From Pinus tabuliformis (lineage: Eukaryota; Streptophyta; Pinopsida; Pinales; Pinaceae), in the NCBI GenBank assembly GCA_031772625.1, contig CM062818.1, forward strand, positions 208,906,310 through 208,970,309: a stretch of DNA of 64,000 nucleotides, given 5' to 3'. The translations under genes and the position numbers were made by a program. The notes beneath the pieces were generated by a model. The model was not told where the DNA came from. It made no database searches and was given only the letters and a program-made list of their open reading frames with translations. This document shows, piece by piece, positions 33,001 to 44,147 of this stretch (position 1 is its first letter; the number at the start of each line of letters is the position of its first letter).

Positions 33001-33108
33001 GTATAATTATGTATCAGATAGATTGGGAACTGATATTGAAGGACTCTTAATAATTTCCTTAGTACTTCTCTTTGTAGCCTCCTTTGCTGTTGATTTCTTG
33101 GGAGGCAT
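30098..33108 (-). pseudogene. Accessory ORF of family X, copy C
   Basis: Minus-strand homologue of 18119-21144. It starts MPPKKSTAKEATKRSTKE at 33108. Blocks shared with copy B: DTQLYINKDFNFT; KLDLEDRHVYINIQ; KSLRKVFQYFIVL; FPEIWV; FNWSYLVSQQLKINL; SSYLLDDICA; DGTYLEVFGCEK; DKVVMQEVSYN; then ELQNIIVQERKKYFLDDL and MAENKQMAKDLEADRKQIEQL (30837-31193), a coiled coil (30390-30800), THKIPSVR, and a C-terminal stop-YKAWHHYVTTKL-like end just before the LTR. Multiple stops and frameshifts occur. Divergence from copy B is clearly greater than between copies A and B, yet the same blocks persist. That argues for past selection on the protein. Function unknown. Confidence 0.75.
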
Positions 33109-33239
33109 GATTGTACATGCTGATGATTGTACATGATTGCTCAAGGCTTGCAGTACCTGTGGCAAGATATGCACTCATGGTAGTACCAAGTTATCTCTAA
33201 ACAAATCAATTCAACAATCAATATAAAAATAGTAACACA

Positions 33240-33562
33240 CTGGCTGAGGAGAAATATTGCACAACTCTGGATTGCAAGGAGGAAGGTTGGGCTCTAGAGT
33301 TGCACAATGTGCAGTGAGAGAGGGGATTGCACAGTCTCAGCTAAAAAAGGGATGGCTTGAGGATTGAGACTGCACAATGCGTAGTCTCAGGTGGTAGAGG
33401 AGGAAGAGGATTGCACATTGCACAGTCTTAGTGGCCAGGCTGGACCACTGTTGACTGGGATTACACAATGCGTAGCTAGAGGAGGATAGTGACTGCACAT
33501 TGCGCAGTTGCAGCTGGCAAGGAGGAGGCTTGCTTCTTGGGATTTCACAATGCACAGTGGGA
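33240..33562. repeat. TGCGCA-type repeat cluster, copy C
   Basis: Spaced units such as GACTGCACAATGCGTAGTCTC, GGATTGCACATTGCACAG and GACTGCACATTGCGCAGTTG over 320 bp, 30-50 bp apart, ending about 130 bp before the accessory ORF start on the minus strand. Same near-palindromic core as at 16.6 and 17.8 kb. Confidence 0.7.
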
Positions 33563-33604
33563 GAAGCCAACAAGCCTTAAGGATGCAACGATTCATTAAT
33601 GGCA

Positions 33605-34440
33605 AGAATGGGAAATTTATCTTTCGTAGTGATCTTTTTGATATTTCTATAATTCAGATACATATGCTATGATCCATCCTTCTTTTGCACCAATATTTCT
33701 AGAGAAGAGAAAGAACTTTGGCTAAGTTGAATTATACCTACCTCTAACATTTCTGCAAGTAGACGTTCAATTTCACTTTTATGGGCATAAGGATATATGT
33801 AAGGTCTGATGTTTGGAGGGACACTTCTTGGAATAAAGTGAATAACATGATCACAATCGCAGATAGGTGGGATACCTTTGGGAGTGTCAAATACGATGGA
33901 ATGATTGTCAAGGAATCTTTGGCGATATGGAGAAGTGGATGACTTAGTTATTTGAACATCTAGTGAGCTAAATTGTGCAAATACCTCTTGTTGTTACTTC
34001 TTCAAAATATTTGTCATGTGATTACAGATGATTATCTTCCTAGGTTTCCATGTGATATCTTTTAATTTAATTTCCTTTCCTTTCTAGAAAAAAAACCAAG
34101 AAAAGTTCTTGAAAATTAAAAGCTATTGTCCACAAAGATTGTAACCATTGGACTCCTAATGCAACATCAACACCACCAATTGGAATGGAAAGCATTGGAC
34201 TATTCAATACATATTTCCCCATGGTTAGATTGATATTATTGAACTTTCCTGAGCAATTTATATTTCCTCCATCTGCAACCATCACTTGAAACTCTGGTGT
34301 TGGATATAGATAACAATTCAAATCCTTGGCTATCTTACAATGAATAAAATTATGGGTACCCCCTTAATCAATCAACACTATTAGCTTTTTCTTCTTGGCA
34401 CATCCTTCTATCTTGAGAGTTTGAGGAGTGGTAATTCCCG
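33605..34440 (-). pseudogene. Gypsy protease and start of RT (old element E)
   Basis: Minus strand: VLID-stop-GGTHNFIHCKIAKDL (the DSG catalytic triplet reads D-stop-G, TAA at 34364-34366), FQVMVADGGNINCSGKFNNI, GGVDVALGVQWLQSL and FNFQELF form a Ty3/gypsy retropepsin. The RT N-terminus follows: PPNIRPYIYPYAHKSEIERL, AEMLEVGIIQLSQSSFSS, LVQKKDGS, then ITTKDKFPI. At 33605 RT stops abruptly and family X sequence begins, so palm and catalytic YxDD are gone. The VQWLQSLGT style protease resembles plant chromoviruses; no chromodomain can be checked because the 3' half is missing. Confidence 0.85.
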
Positions 34441-35168
34441 CTAGATCATTACAAGATATGATGAGCTTTATTTCTTCTTTTTCAACCCCCGACGTTAGTT
34501 CCTAGTGTAAATCTTCTTCTTTTGATGTTTCTTGTTTCTTTTTTGGCTCCTCTTCACAATCTATGTAAAATAACTTTTCTCAACACATTTATGACCTTTA
34601 GTGTATTTTCTATCATAATTGTAACAAAGCCCTTTTTCTCTTTTTCCCTCTAGTTGTTGTGTTGTCAATATTGTAGGTTATGGGAGGATAGGAGTTACAA
34701 CACTTCCATCTTTATAATTGTGAGTGGTAGACCTCCTTGTTTCCATAATTTTGCTTTCAATATTTACTGCCACCTTGAACACATTATCTAATGACTTAGG
34801 TTCCTAAAGGTGAATCTCATGTTGGATGTTATCCTTTAAAGCCCCTATCAAGGAACCAGTTAGATGCTCCTATAGAATCTTAGTTACCTTGATGTTAAAT
34901 CTTTGGAAGTCCTTAATGTGCTCTGCAACTGAACCCCTTTGTTTGAGTTTTATCAATTAGCTAAACAAGGTATTTCTATTTGTATCCTCATAATGTGCTA
35001 TCAATTCCTCTGTAAAAATTGTCCAACTGACAAGTGATTTATGAGAACAAAGACACCGATACCACATAAACTTACTGGGTTCTAAATATAAATATGAAAT
35101 GCATACCTTTTGTGTGTGTTGCACATCATTTAGATCAAAGAACTGATCCATTTGTAGTATCCATGTTA
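34441..35168 (-). pseudogene. Gypsy gag, C-terminal two thirds (element E)
   Basis: Minus strand: VTWILQMDQFFDLNDVQHTQ, CISYLYLEPSKFMWYR, TIFTEELIAHYEDTNRNTLF, LIKLKQRGSVAEHIKDFQRF, then a single knuckle-like CYNYDRKYTKGHKC and a Lys/Glu-rich linker full of stops. These are the usual capsid and nucleocapsid blocks of plant Ty3/gypsy gag. It continues across the copia insertion: the last codons before it read GKDM at 42.70 kb. Confidence 0.85.
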
Positions 35169-35173
35169 CTAGA

Positions 35174-35996
35174 TGTAGACAATCCTTGGAACCTTGCATC
35201 TGCTAATGAGAGAAAATTGATCACAAAAGACAAAAGATTTCTCTACCGAAAAATCCACGGAAAGAAAACAATGAATAGAAACACAATCATGCATGGAACA
35301 CAAAATATATATGGTGAACCCAACTGGGAAAACCCCCTGCTTGCTTGTATTAAATCAACTGAGCAATGTAATATATTACATAGAAACTGCTTCAAGCTTG
35401 AAGCTCCCTACAATACCAATCAACTCTCTCTTAAGGCTTGCCCAACACTTAGGCAAATAAGGCTTGCTAGGAGATCCTATTTCATAGTGCAAATATGCCC
35501 CTAAAAATAGCAATTTATCCTATTTCCTTTCACAATTCCCAAGAGAAATGCTTTGCCTTGATCCTACAACCTCTACACAAAAACCTGTGTGTAATAAATA
35601 AATATATTTGTGCGTTCATTCAATATCAATAGGAAATTTGAATTGTATGACCTACTAGGGATAAATTTATCAACTGTTACAATTAATTGAGAGTAAGTTT
35701 AGTTAACACAAACTCAAATTCTCAACTAAACTCATGTCTATCTCTATTCTAGAAATAGAGATCAATTAACTGATAGACACTAGAGTTAACTCTATTAGAT
35801 AGCTAATTTTAGTCATCAACTAGTCCACAACTCATTGCATGCCATCTAACTCGAATTAACTGATAATAACTTGGTGATAGGCTGCATCACACATGTTAAA
35901 TGAAAGCTAACTCAAGCATCTATGAGACTAAATTTGAATTGGCATCTTTGACTAAGGCACAATTTAAAGAAGCCATTCCTCGCTACATTTTCAACA
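35174..35996 (-). repeat. 3' LTR of element D
   Basis: 823 bp, followed on the plus strand by CTCCCTCTTAG, the complement of an AGAGGGAG polypurine tract. Confidence 0.88.
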
Positions 35997-38617
35997 CTCC
36001 CTCTTAGCGAGGAAGGGATTCTTGGAAGAACATCGTCCAATTGGTCCTGTCTTCAAATCTACCAAGTTCTCTGCTGTTGCAACTTATACTCCCTATGAAA
36101 TAGAAGACTTCTCTGCTTCCTTCTACACAACCTGCTTTAAAGACCCATTCTTTCCCACTATGCTCTGTGGGTTCACCACTTTAGTCATAAGCACCATGTA
36201 CCCTCTGTAACTGGGCGTCTGCTTCTTTAAGCTGGGAGACTCAACTCTCTTCTAAGCTCCCTTAACCAAATCCTCTACCCACTTGGATAAAAATTTCCCT
36301 ATACTGGAAGTCTCTAACTGAGTGACTTCCTCCACTCGCCCTGGGTTATGGTCCTCATCATCATCCTGCTAATCAACTCAACTGCCAACTAGCTTAGACT
36401 GAAACTGAGATACCCACTGAGGCTCCATCTTGAGAGATCTATCCTTGCTCAACCACCACATATCTACTTTGAGAACTCTTTTCCTTGCTTCTCAAGGCCA
36501 TACATGCATCAACCTCCAATTTGTAGAGGTTCTCGATCCCAACACTAATCTGCTTGACTTGTCTTGAAGCAAAATGCTTGCCAGGTAGGCCTTCCGTTTG
36601 CTGAATACTACATCATACCCTTTGTATTCAAGGACTATGCTGGGCTATGAATATGGCATATTTTTCATTGTATAAAGTCTCTATTCATAGGCCATATTCC
36701 CACATTTATGACATTTTCCATAACCATTATGCCACCAACTTCAGCTAAATGTACCTCTTCTACCTTATGGTTAGTTATGACATATTTCTTATTTTTTTAA
36801 TGGTTAAATGTGTTTTTAACATGAATTTATCAATGTCGGTTTACTAATGTGACTATGTGGACAAGAAGTATGTTTGGGTATGAAATATTTTGCTTATGTA
36901 CCAACTGAGTAACAATCTGGTAGTTCGGTGCCAATTTCTGCACTTACACAAATGGAGAAAAAAGTCAAAATTATAAAATATATTTTTCTTTCTCAAAGAA
37001 TGACAAATTAGGTGCCACATGGGCCTAATATGGTAGTATATTCCTTGGAATATACCCATCTCACACGTGTGGGATCCTAGCACATGATTTAAGCTAGAGC
37101 CAAAAATAGGTAACAGTTTTGAAACTACCATGTTTTGCTTTGATATCTGTGCAAATGGTGGTGAATCTCAAGTATCCAAAAAATGAGTTTTTGAATAATA
37201 TATCAATATAATTAGATATTAAACCGTTACAAAAAATTCCATACATTTTCAAAGTTACAGTTGGTTCTTTGAAGCATATTTGTACAAAATTTATGAAAAA
37301 CCTAGATTGGCAAAAGTATCTAAACAATCAACTTCAGGCACGATTTCCAAGGCCATGGAATTGAATCAGGAAATTCCAAGAGAGGTTTTTGTTGTTAATA
37401 TGGAAAATTAGGTTCCATAGGAACCTCTCTCCAAAATACATCATGGTCGAGGAGATATGGTTGTTTCTTTTACACCAATTTGTATAAATTTACAAAAAAC
37501 CATATTTTTGAGATTTTCCTCTAAAGTTGTAAATTCATTTTCTTGGTTTAGGGCCTTGGATGTTATCCTTACTCACTATTTTTTTAATTGTGTATAAATA
37601 TATATTGATAGGAATGATAAAAGGGATCATGAGTTTGCAATTGAATATTTTGTGAGGGAGATAAATCATCATTTGGAATTCTTTGTAAACTGTATTTTTG
37701 TTGAAGGTTAATAAAAGTCACAGTTGATGATTCATTGAGTTTTTGAAGCATTTACGCTTTTGAGTTTTTAGCTACCTTGTTGGTTTCAGAAAGGTACCAC
37801 TTGATCCAACTTGGTAAGCTATTGTACATGATTAGTTTAGATTTCTTGTTTTTGTACTTGTTTTATTATGTATGCTAATATAGTTTTCTGATTTGGTACC
37901 TATGTTACAATCAAGCTCATACAGTGAAAACAAAGTGTGGAATGTGTATGGTTAATTAGATTTGTATATATGTGATTAAGTGATTATATTTTATGATTTA
38001 TCTTGTGTGAATTTAATAAAGGTGTGGTGCACTAGGTTTCTTAGGCCATTATATTATTATGTTCTAGGGTAGTTTTATAGATTCACTAAGATTTGTTTAT
38101 TGAATTTCTAGAATTGTTTCCTTTCCAATCCCTTGCAGAATCGCTTTGATATTTATGTTTCAAATGTGTTGCTACAAGAACAAGTCAAGGTTCCATTTTT
38201 CATACTTTATGAGCTAGTAAATGGAAAGCCTTGACATGATTTAGTTAATTTGTAGAAACAAAGTAGTTTTTAGATTGCATGTTATTCATTGGATTTGTTT
38301 CCTTGAGTAGTGTTATTTAGTTTTGAAGGGTGCGTGAAGAATAGAATTGGGATATTTCAATTTCTACTGTGATTGAAGCATTTAAATTTGAACCTATTTT
38401 ACATTATAGGTTAGATCTAAGAATGTGACTAGTGCTTGGTTAATTTATTATTTAATAGACTTAGAATAAAATTTCCTTTCAAGCTTTTAGAGTTTGTTTT
38501 ATATTCTCAACTAGATTAACTTAGGCTCTAATCTTGCATTTCCTGTGCTTGCATCTCTAAGTCTTACGATCCCAGATTCGATAATTAAATGTTGGAATTA
38601 AAATACATATAATTCCA
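35997..38617. other. Interior of element D, no gene recognised
   Basis: Short ORFs only (for example 36022-36210) without family motifs. From about 36.6 kb the sequence becomes AT-rich and leads to an LTR-like end at 38623, so part of it may be the LTR of a further nested gypsy element. A left boundary could not be found. Confidence 0.4.
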
Positions 38618-38645
38618 TCAACATTTTTGGCATCGTTTCCAGGGA
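38618..38645 (+). other. Athila-type LTR end and primer-binding site
   Basis: TCAACA (38618-38623) followed by TTTT and TGGCATCGTTTCCAGGGA (38628-38645). This resembles the Athila-lineage junction TTTTTGGCGCCGTTGCCGGGGA with CpG decay. It suggests a plus-strand Athila-like gypsy fragment nested inside element D. Confidence 0.55.
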
Positions 38646-40947
38646 GGTGCTAAAGGGATTATAACATAGTTTCTTTCACAAGTTTTTTGCATGATTTTAG
38701 TTAAAGGGATAACTTGGGGGCAGAGATAAAACGGTAAGACGAGAGGTAAGAAACTATGCATCCACTTTGGTGGGGTTTCTCCAAATCCTTGTTGTTTCCT
38801 TCCTATTCTTTGCAAGTGTGTTTTCTTTTATATTGATTCATGAAAAGAAGAGAATCCCAACTAGTGTGAACAAATAACTTGGTGACAACAAGGTTTTAGT
38901 AGCATGGTGGCATTTCAAGTACATGATCTGTTTGCATGCATTTGTTTTAAGTGTGTTTCTTTTCTATTTCTTTCGGATTTTTAAAAACTCCATACACTAA
39001 TCCATGTGCAAGATATGGATTTTCAACGAAAAAACAACATTCAAGGATGATCAATAGTTTGGAAGTACTCTGTCAAATCCTAGTAGTAGCTGGGATCATT
39101 TCATCTTAGGAAGAAAAATTCTTGACAACAACCAAGAAATTTTCTAGCTTCCCAGAAGCGATAGAAGAAAAACTCCATGAATCAAATCCAGAGGAAGACC
39201 TTCACCCTTTCAAACTTGTTGAGGGAACTAAAGAATCATGGAGTGTATCCAATGGAGAGCAACCATTAGAACCTGATATTGAATAATTTTTGACATGCCT
39301 ATCTACGGATCCTCTAAGCACACAAGAGGATAATCATCTAATTCTAGAAGATCTGCATGGAACGGTAAAGGAGGATATCCCAAATGAGCCAAATAAAGAG
39401 GTAAACCAAGAACATTTTGATTTTATTAAAATTTGTTCTCAAGAAACTATAAGACCATACCGCTTCTTTATTCCTCATTACTTCTTGACATCATCACCAA
39501 AGCTGTTGGTTCTTCGTACTCAAGTATATATTAAACACTATATTCTAAACTTGAGTATGAATGCATATTTATATCTGTTATGCACATGGTTACATTGGAA
39601 ATACTCATATACTTGAGGAGAGGAATTTATTTTTCTGAGGTAGAGTAGGATAGTAAATAAATAAACAAATAAATGCTGCATATTGTAGTTAATTCGGTTA
39701 TATAATATAGTGCAACATCTTTCTTATTTTCTTTGTATAAGTTGGAATGCAAAAAATTAAAAAAATACAACTAAATGAAAATGGGAGATCTATGTTCCTA
39801 TTGCATAATTTTGTTGAGGTCTCTTTCAACTGCATATTGTTTTAATGAATATTGCCATAGCAACATGGTTCAACTATTACTTTGCTTTCTCACTTATTAT
39901 TTCTTTATGATAGTTAGATTTGTTTCGAGTTTTTTTTCCAATAAAGTAAGCTATGACTATTATGTTTGGAATCTTATGTGAAGTTGGAAATGATTGCATT
40001 GAAACATCGTCTGGTAATACATACCAACTATCTGGTACCATATTTCAACTAATCAGTACTGAAAATTCTGGTATCAATTTTCTATTTTGCAAGACAAATC
40101 TAGATTCAGGGATCTTGTTTGTTTGGGAAGCTTAAATACCGGAAGAATACTGGTACTCAAAAGGGAAAAATACATCTTCGTCAACATAATGGAACACTTA
40201 GGGGAGTATTTCATTATATCTTTCCTTCTTCCTTAAGTTGTTAAAAATGATGCATTCATGATTTATCATTACTTATATGTTTTAAGACCGCTATTTCACA
40301 AAGATGATTGAATAAGCAATCCTTTTCATAAAAGTTGAATTGAATGATAATTCCAAACTATTCATAGTTGATATACCATTTCAGTTTGGAATTTCATTTT
40401 TCTTATTCATATATATTTCTATTATCAATATAAAACAATTTCTCAAAATATAGTTACCAAAACATATTAAGGGTATTAAAACAAAATTAAAAGGTCCATA
40501 CATTGATACCAATGAGAAAAAAAAACTTGAATGCTATAACCAGAAAGCCAAAGCATGAACTCCAAGCATCTTTATTAAGACTTGCAGAAGAGTTGATAAA
40601 GTATCTGCTCATAGTGGCGCACTACTTTAAAAAGCAAAATCATACATGAAAACTATGATTGGTAGGAATTTAGGTGTCTTTTGGTTTTTCTTTGGTTAGC
40701 CTCATCCATCTCACATTAAAATGTCTCATTCATGCTATGTTCTTTGAGTACCTATAAGTACCTTATGTGTCCAAGACATTATGCAGGTAATCAAAGTCAC
40801 TCTGAAAGGTATCATCCTATGCCTTTAAGGGGCTTTCTGAATCCACTCCCCCATCTACCAATCGCAAAGGCAATGGCCATAATATAAACCTAAAATGGTA
40901 GGAAACATGAGACTAGAGCCTTCTGTGTAAAATAGGTTTAAGAGGTT
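38646..40947. other. Internal remnant of Athila-like fragment and AT-rich DNA
   Basis: The ORF 39290-39616 (108 codons; contains IRPYRFFIPHYFLTSSPKL and a hydrophobic tail) is the only longer frame. It is followed by a purine-rich GAGGAGAGGAATT at 39614. I do not recognise the protein. The rest shows no gene. Confidence 0.35.
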
Positions 40948-41045
40948 AACCCGTCGAGGCTATGGACGCCTGTTGGTAGTGGGTATTGACCTGCGATACC
41001 TCTAGGAAAACCCATCGGGGCTATGGACGCTCGCAGGAAATGGGG
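40948..41045 (+). other. Double-hairpin motif, locus 2
   Basis: CCCGTCGAGGCTATGGACGC at 40951 and CCCATCGGGGCTATGGACGC at 41011 lie 60 bp apart. The first is closed by ACCC/GGGT (40949-40952 with 40981-40984), the second by CCCAT/ATGGG (41011-41015 with 41040-41044). The part GCCTGTTGGTAGTGGG aligns with GGCTTGCTGGTAGTAGAG of locus 1. Confidence 0.5.
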
Positions 41046-41224
41046 AATTTTACCTAAAGAAGTGTCAATCAAACTAGGGCTTTGTCTACACATATGATGG
41101 TTACTCTATAGTGTTACAATCGAAAGGAAGCACACGTGGATGAATTCAAGGGAAAACCAAACTCGAAAAAATTGTTGCTAAATAATGGCCTTAAGATAAC
41201 CTTGAGACCTCTGTCATTAATTTT

Positions 41225-41835
41225 TTCATACTATATTTGACCACAATATCTCCCAGTCAGGGAGCTCATCTTTACCATTCACTTCATCCTGAAAATTATA
41301 CCAAGATTTGTGAAGCCCAAGAAGAGCATGGCTCACAAGATCTGTTGTTGGGGCTATCTCTCCAACACTCCAAGTTCATCCTTCACTTGAGAAAACGATG
41401 ATATATATGTAACAATGGGCTCATTATTTCCCATTCGAATGTTCCTCAGTTTTTCCTTCAAAGCAAGTTTTCTAGCATCAATACTGTTTTCGAGCAGATT
41501 AGTAAGGACCTTCCACATCTAGAATCTTGTATCCTTCCCATGAAAATTTTGAACAATATGGTCTCTAACTCCTTCTAGGATCATCCTCTTAGCTTTGGAA
41601 GTATCCTTCTTCCATTGAATCAGCTGATTTTCATATGATGCAGGAGGTTTAGGAATACCAGTCTTGATGTATTCCAAAACCCCATTATCATCTAACACAA
41701 CCTCCATTTTGTCCTTCCATGCACAAAAGTTTGAAGTTCCTTTTAGGGCATGCTCTGTCCTCCAACCATAGGATTACATGATTCCTGCACTAATTGATTT
41801 GATCTCCAACACACTTTGAATTTGATTAATGAACT
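41225..41835 (-). pseudogene. Copia gag fragment of element D
   Basis: Minus strand near 41720-41500: WKDKMEVVLDDNGVLEYIKT, PKPPASYENQLIQWKKDT, AKRMILEGVRDHIVQNFHGK, then a TAG and, in the same frame, ARKLALKEKLRNIRMGNNEP. This is the UBN2-type copia gag core. A frameshift follows near DELGVLE. It is close behind the primer-binding site, as expected, but the start Met is not preserved. Confidence 0.85.
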
Positions 41836-41855
41836 CGATCTCTATCTTGTTTTCA

Positions 41856-41867
41856 GCTCTGATACCA
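41856..41867 (-). other. Primer-binding site of element D
   Basis: Minus strand TGGTATCAGAGC, directly abutting the LTR at 41868; initiator tRNA-Met type. Confidence 0.9.
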
Positions 41868-42690
41868 TGTAGAAAGTCCTTGGAACCTTGCAGCTTCTAA
41901 TGAGAGAAAATTTAACATAAAATACATAATATTTCTCTACCAAAAAATATGCGGAAAGAAAACAATGAATAGAAACACAATCACACTTAAAACACAGAAT
42001 ATATATGGGGAACCCAACTGGGAAAAAACCCTCCTTGATTGTATTAAATCAAATCAGCAATCTGATTTATTACATAGAATCTACTTCAAGCCTGAAGCTC
42101 CCTGCAATACTGATAAACTCTCTCTCAAGGCTTGCTCAACACTTAGGAAAATAAGGCCTGTTAGGAGCTCCTATTTCCTAGTGCAAATACAAACCTAAAA
42201 AATGGGAATTTCTCCTATTTCCTGAGCAATTTCCAAGAGAAAATCGTTGCCTTGATCCTCCATCCTCTACACAAAATCCCGTGTGCAATAAATAAATACA
42301 TTTGTGCCTTCATTCAATCTCAATAGGCAATTCGAATTGCATGACCTACTAGGGCTAAATTTAACAGCTACTATAGTTGACTGAGAGTAAGTTGAGTTAA
42401 CACAAAGTCAAATACTCAACTATACTCATGTCTATCACTATTCTAGAACAAGAGATCAGTTAACTGAGAAACACTAGAGTTAACTCCACTAAATAGCTAA
42501 TTTTAGCCATCATCTAATCCACAACTCACTGCATTCCATCTAACTCAATTTAATTTAAAATAACTCAGTGATAGGCCACATCACACTTGTTAACTGAAAG
42601 CTAACTCAAGCAACTTTGAGACTGAATTCAAATTGGCATCTTTGACTAAGGCACAAGTCAAAGAAGCCACTCCTTGCTACATTTTCAACA
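41868..42690 (-). repeat. 5' LTR of element D
   Basis: 823 bp; pair of 35174-35996. Confidence 0.88.
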
Positions 42691-42695
42691 CCATA

Positions 42696-42890
42696 TCCTT
42701 ACCATCAAACTTCCTCATATCGATCTTTTGGATGTGGTGGTCTTCAACTCAAATTTGGAGTCTCTTAAATCATGATTACATTCTTTTTGTTCTCATCATG
42801 AGTTTCATGGAATACCTTATCACCAATAGGAAGCATTTCTTGTAGCAACTTTGTCAAACCTTCCATTTATGCTTTTAAGCCATTCTTCAA
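42696..42890 (-). pseudogene. Gypsy gag N-terminus (element E)
   Basis: Minus strand MEGLTKLLQEMLPIGDKVFHETHDENKK from about 42868, a helical N-terminal gag start, then decayed codons to RKFDGKDM at the copia junction. It continues at 35168. Confidence 0.7.
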
Positions 42891-43771
42891 ATATTCCAAT
42901 GTACGCTTTTTTCTTCCAAACCATCCATATTAACATGCATCATCACTTCCAATTAATTTTTGGTTGCTCTTTATGAGAGCGAAAATTGTTGCACTTGTTC
43001 CCATAATTTTGATATATCATGCTACATTTTTTCCTCTTATTCATGCATCATAGTAGAACTTTTTGTGGGCTTAATGGGTGTATGATTTTTTTGGTTTGCG
43101 AGTCATTTTGGAACCAAATAATGATATATATTCTTAGATATTCCCTTCGAATCACAAAATTTTCAATTAAAATTACGCAATTTTAAAAATACACACCTTT
43201 TTTGTTTTTAAGAGCTCGATTTTGAGCTTGTTAATATGGACAACTTTGAAACTATTGTATCTCTATGATTTTAGTCTCCCAAGGGGTGAAATTGTTTCTT
43301 GAGGTATCTATTAGTGTCTTTTTTCCAACCCCAAAATTTAGACTGAGATTGGATTCTTCAATATAAAGTTATGCCAAATCTCCCATGATGACCTAATTAT
43401 GGACTAGTTTAGTAGAACAAACTTGTATGGGATGTCATGTGTCACCATTTTAACTTTCAGCCATGAGACTCATACCTTAAAATTGAATTTCATTTTTATT
43501 TATGGAATTCAAATCTGATGCTTAAAGAGAAATTTATGACGATTTTCCCTAGGACACCTGTTTGAGAATGAATTTTGGAGCATACAAAACCCTAATTTCC
43601 TTGGACCATATCTCCTAAAATGTAGAGAAACAAGGTTTACAATTTCAACTAGATGTTCATCAATAATTCACCTTCAAGTGGTAAAACTTTAGCAATCTGA
43701 AGCTTCACAGAAAAATGTTATAGCAAAAATCCCACGATGGCCCGTGTGAAGCAACAAAACCCTAGGATCAA
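42891..43771. other. 5' leader of gypsy element E
   Basis: Untranslated region between PBS and gag on the minus strand. No ORF or other feature seen. Confidence 0.5.
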
Positions 43772-43785
43772 GAGCTTTGATACCA
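43772..43785 (-). other. Primer-binding site of gypsy element E
   Basis: Minus strand TGGTATCAAAGCTC, two bases after the LTR end. It differs from the tRNA-Met consensus TGGTATCAGAGC at one position (G to A). Confidence 0.8.
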
Positions 43786-43787
43786 AA

Positions 43788-44001
43788 TGTTATGCATCTA
43801 GATCAGAATAACGCAAAAACATAGAAAAAGATAGATCAACGAGTTAATAATAAGCCACTTCGAGGGGGAAAACTCCTCTTACATCACATAAATGAAAAAT
43901 TCCTGGATTATTCAAATGACAATACCTACTTGGTATATATAGGAGTCTAAAGGGTCAAAATAATGTAAGAGCATAACAACAACAATAGTGAGGTTGTATG
44001 G
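43788..44001 (-). repeat. 5' LTR of gypsy element E, part 1
   Basis: Plus-strand TGTTATGCATC start. Contains a TATATATA box near 43937 (minus orientation). Interrupted by the LINE. Together with 50530-50661 the LTR is about 346 bp. Confidence 0.7.
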
Positions 44002-44147
44002 GGGAAAATCTATCAGATGATGCCTGCGCAGTGAGTTCTAGGGTTTCAACTCTTGCTGAAACGGCAGACTGCGCCAGACAAAGGATCGCTTGCTATTTCT
44101 GACAAGCTCATGAATGTTCAACCCTGCGCGTTACAGTTCTCTTTTCA

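Larger units (their letters stand above)
35174..42690 (-). mobile_element. Old Ty1/copia element D inserted in gypsy gag
   Basis: LTRs 35174-35996 and 41868-42690, both 823 bp (TGTAGAxAxTCCTTGG to ATTTTCAACA). PBS TGGTATCAGAGC on the minus strand abuts the right LTR. The flanks CTAGA and CCATA match at three of five bases and are read as a decayed target duplication; removing the element restores the gag reading GKDM-VTWILQ. LTR divergence is high (about a dozen differences in the first 90 bp). Only a gag fragment of its own coding region is recognisable; other sequence fills the interior. Confidence 0.88.

Noticed and set aside
39290..39616. 108-codon ORF near a purine-rich tract as a 3' env-like gene
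   Set aside because: Upstream frame is full of stops and the peptide matches nothing I recognise; listed only as part of an unassigned stretch.
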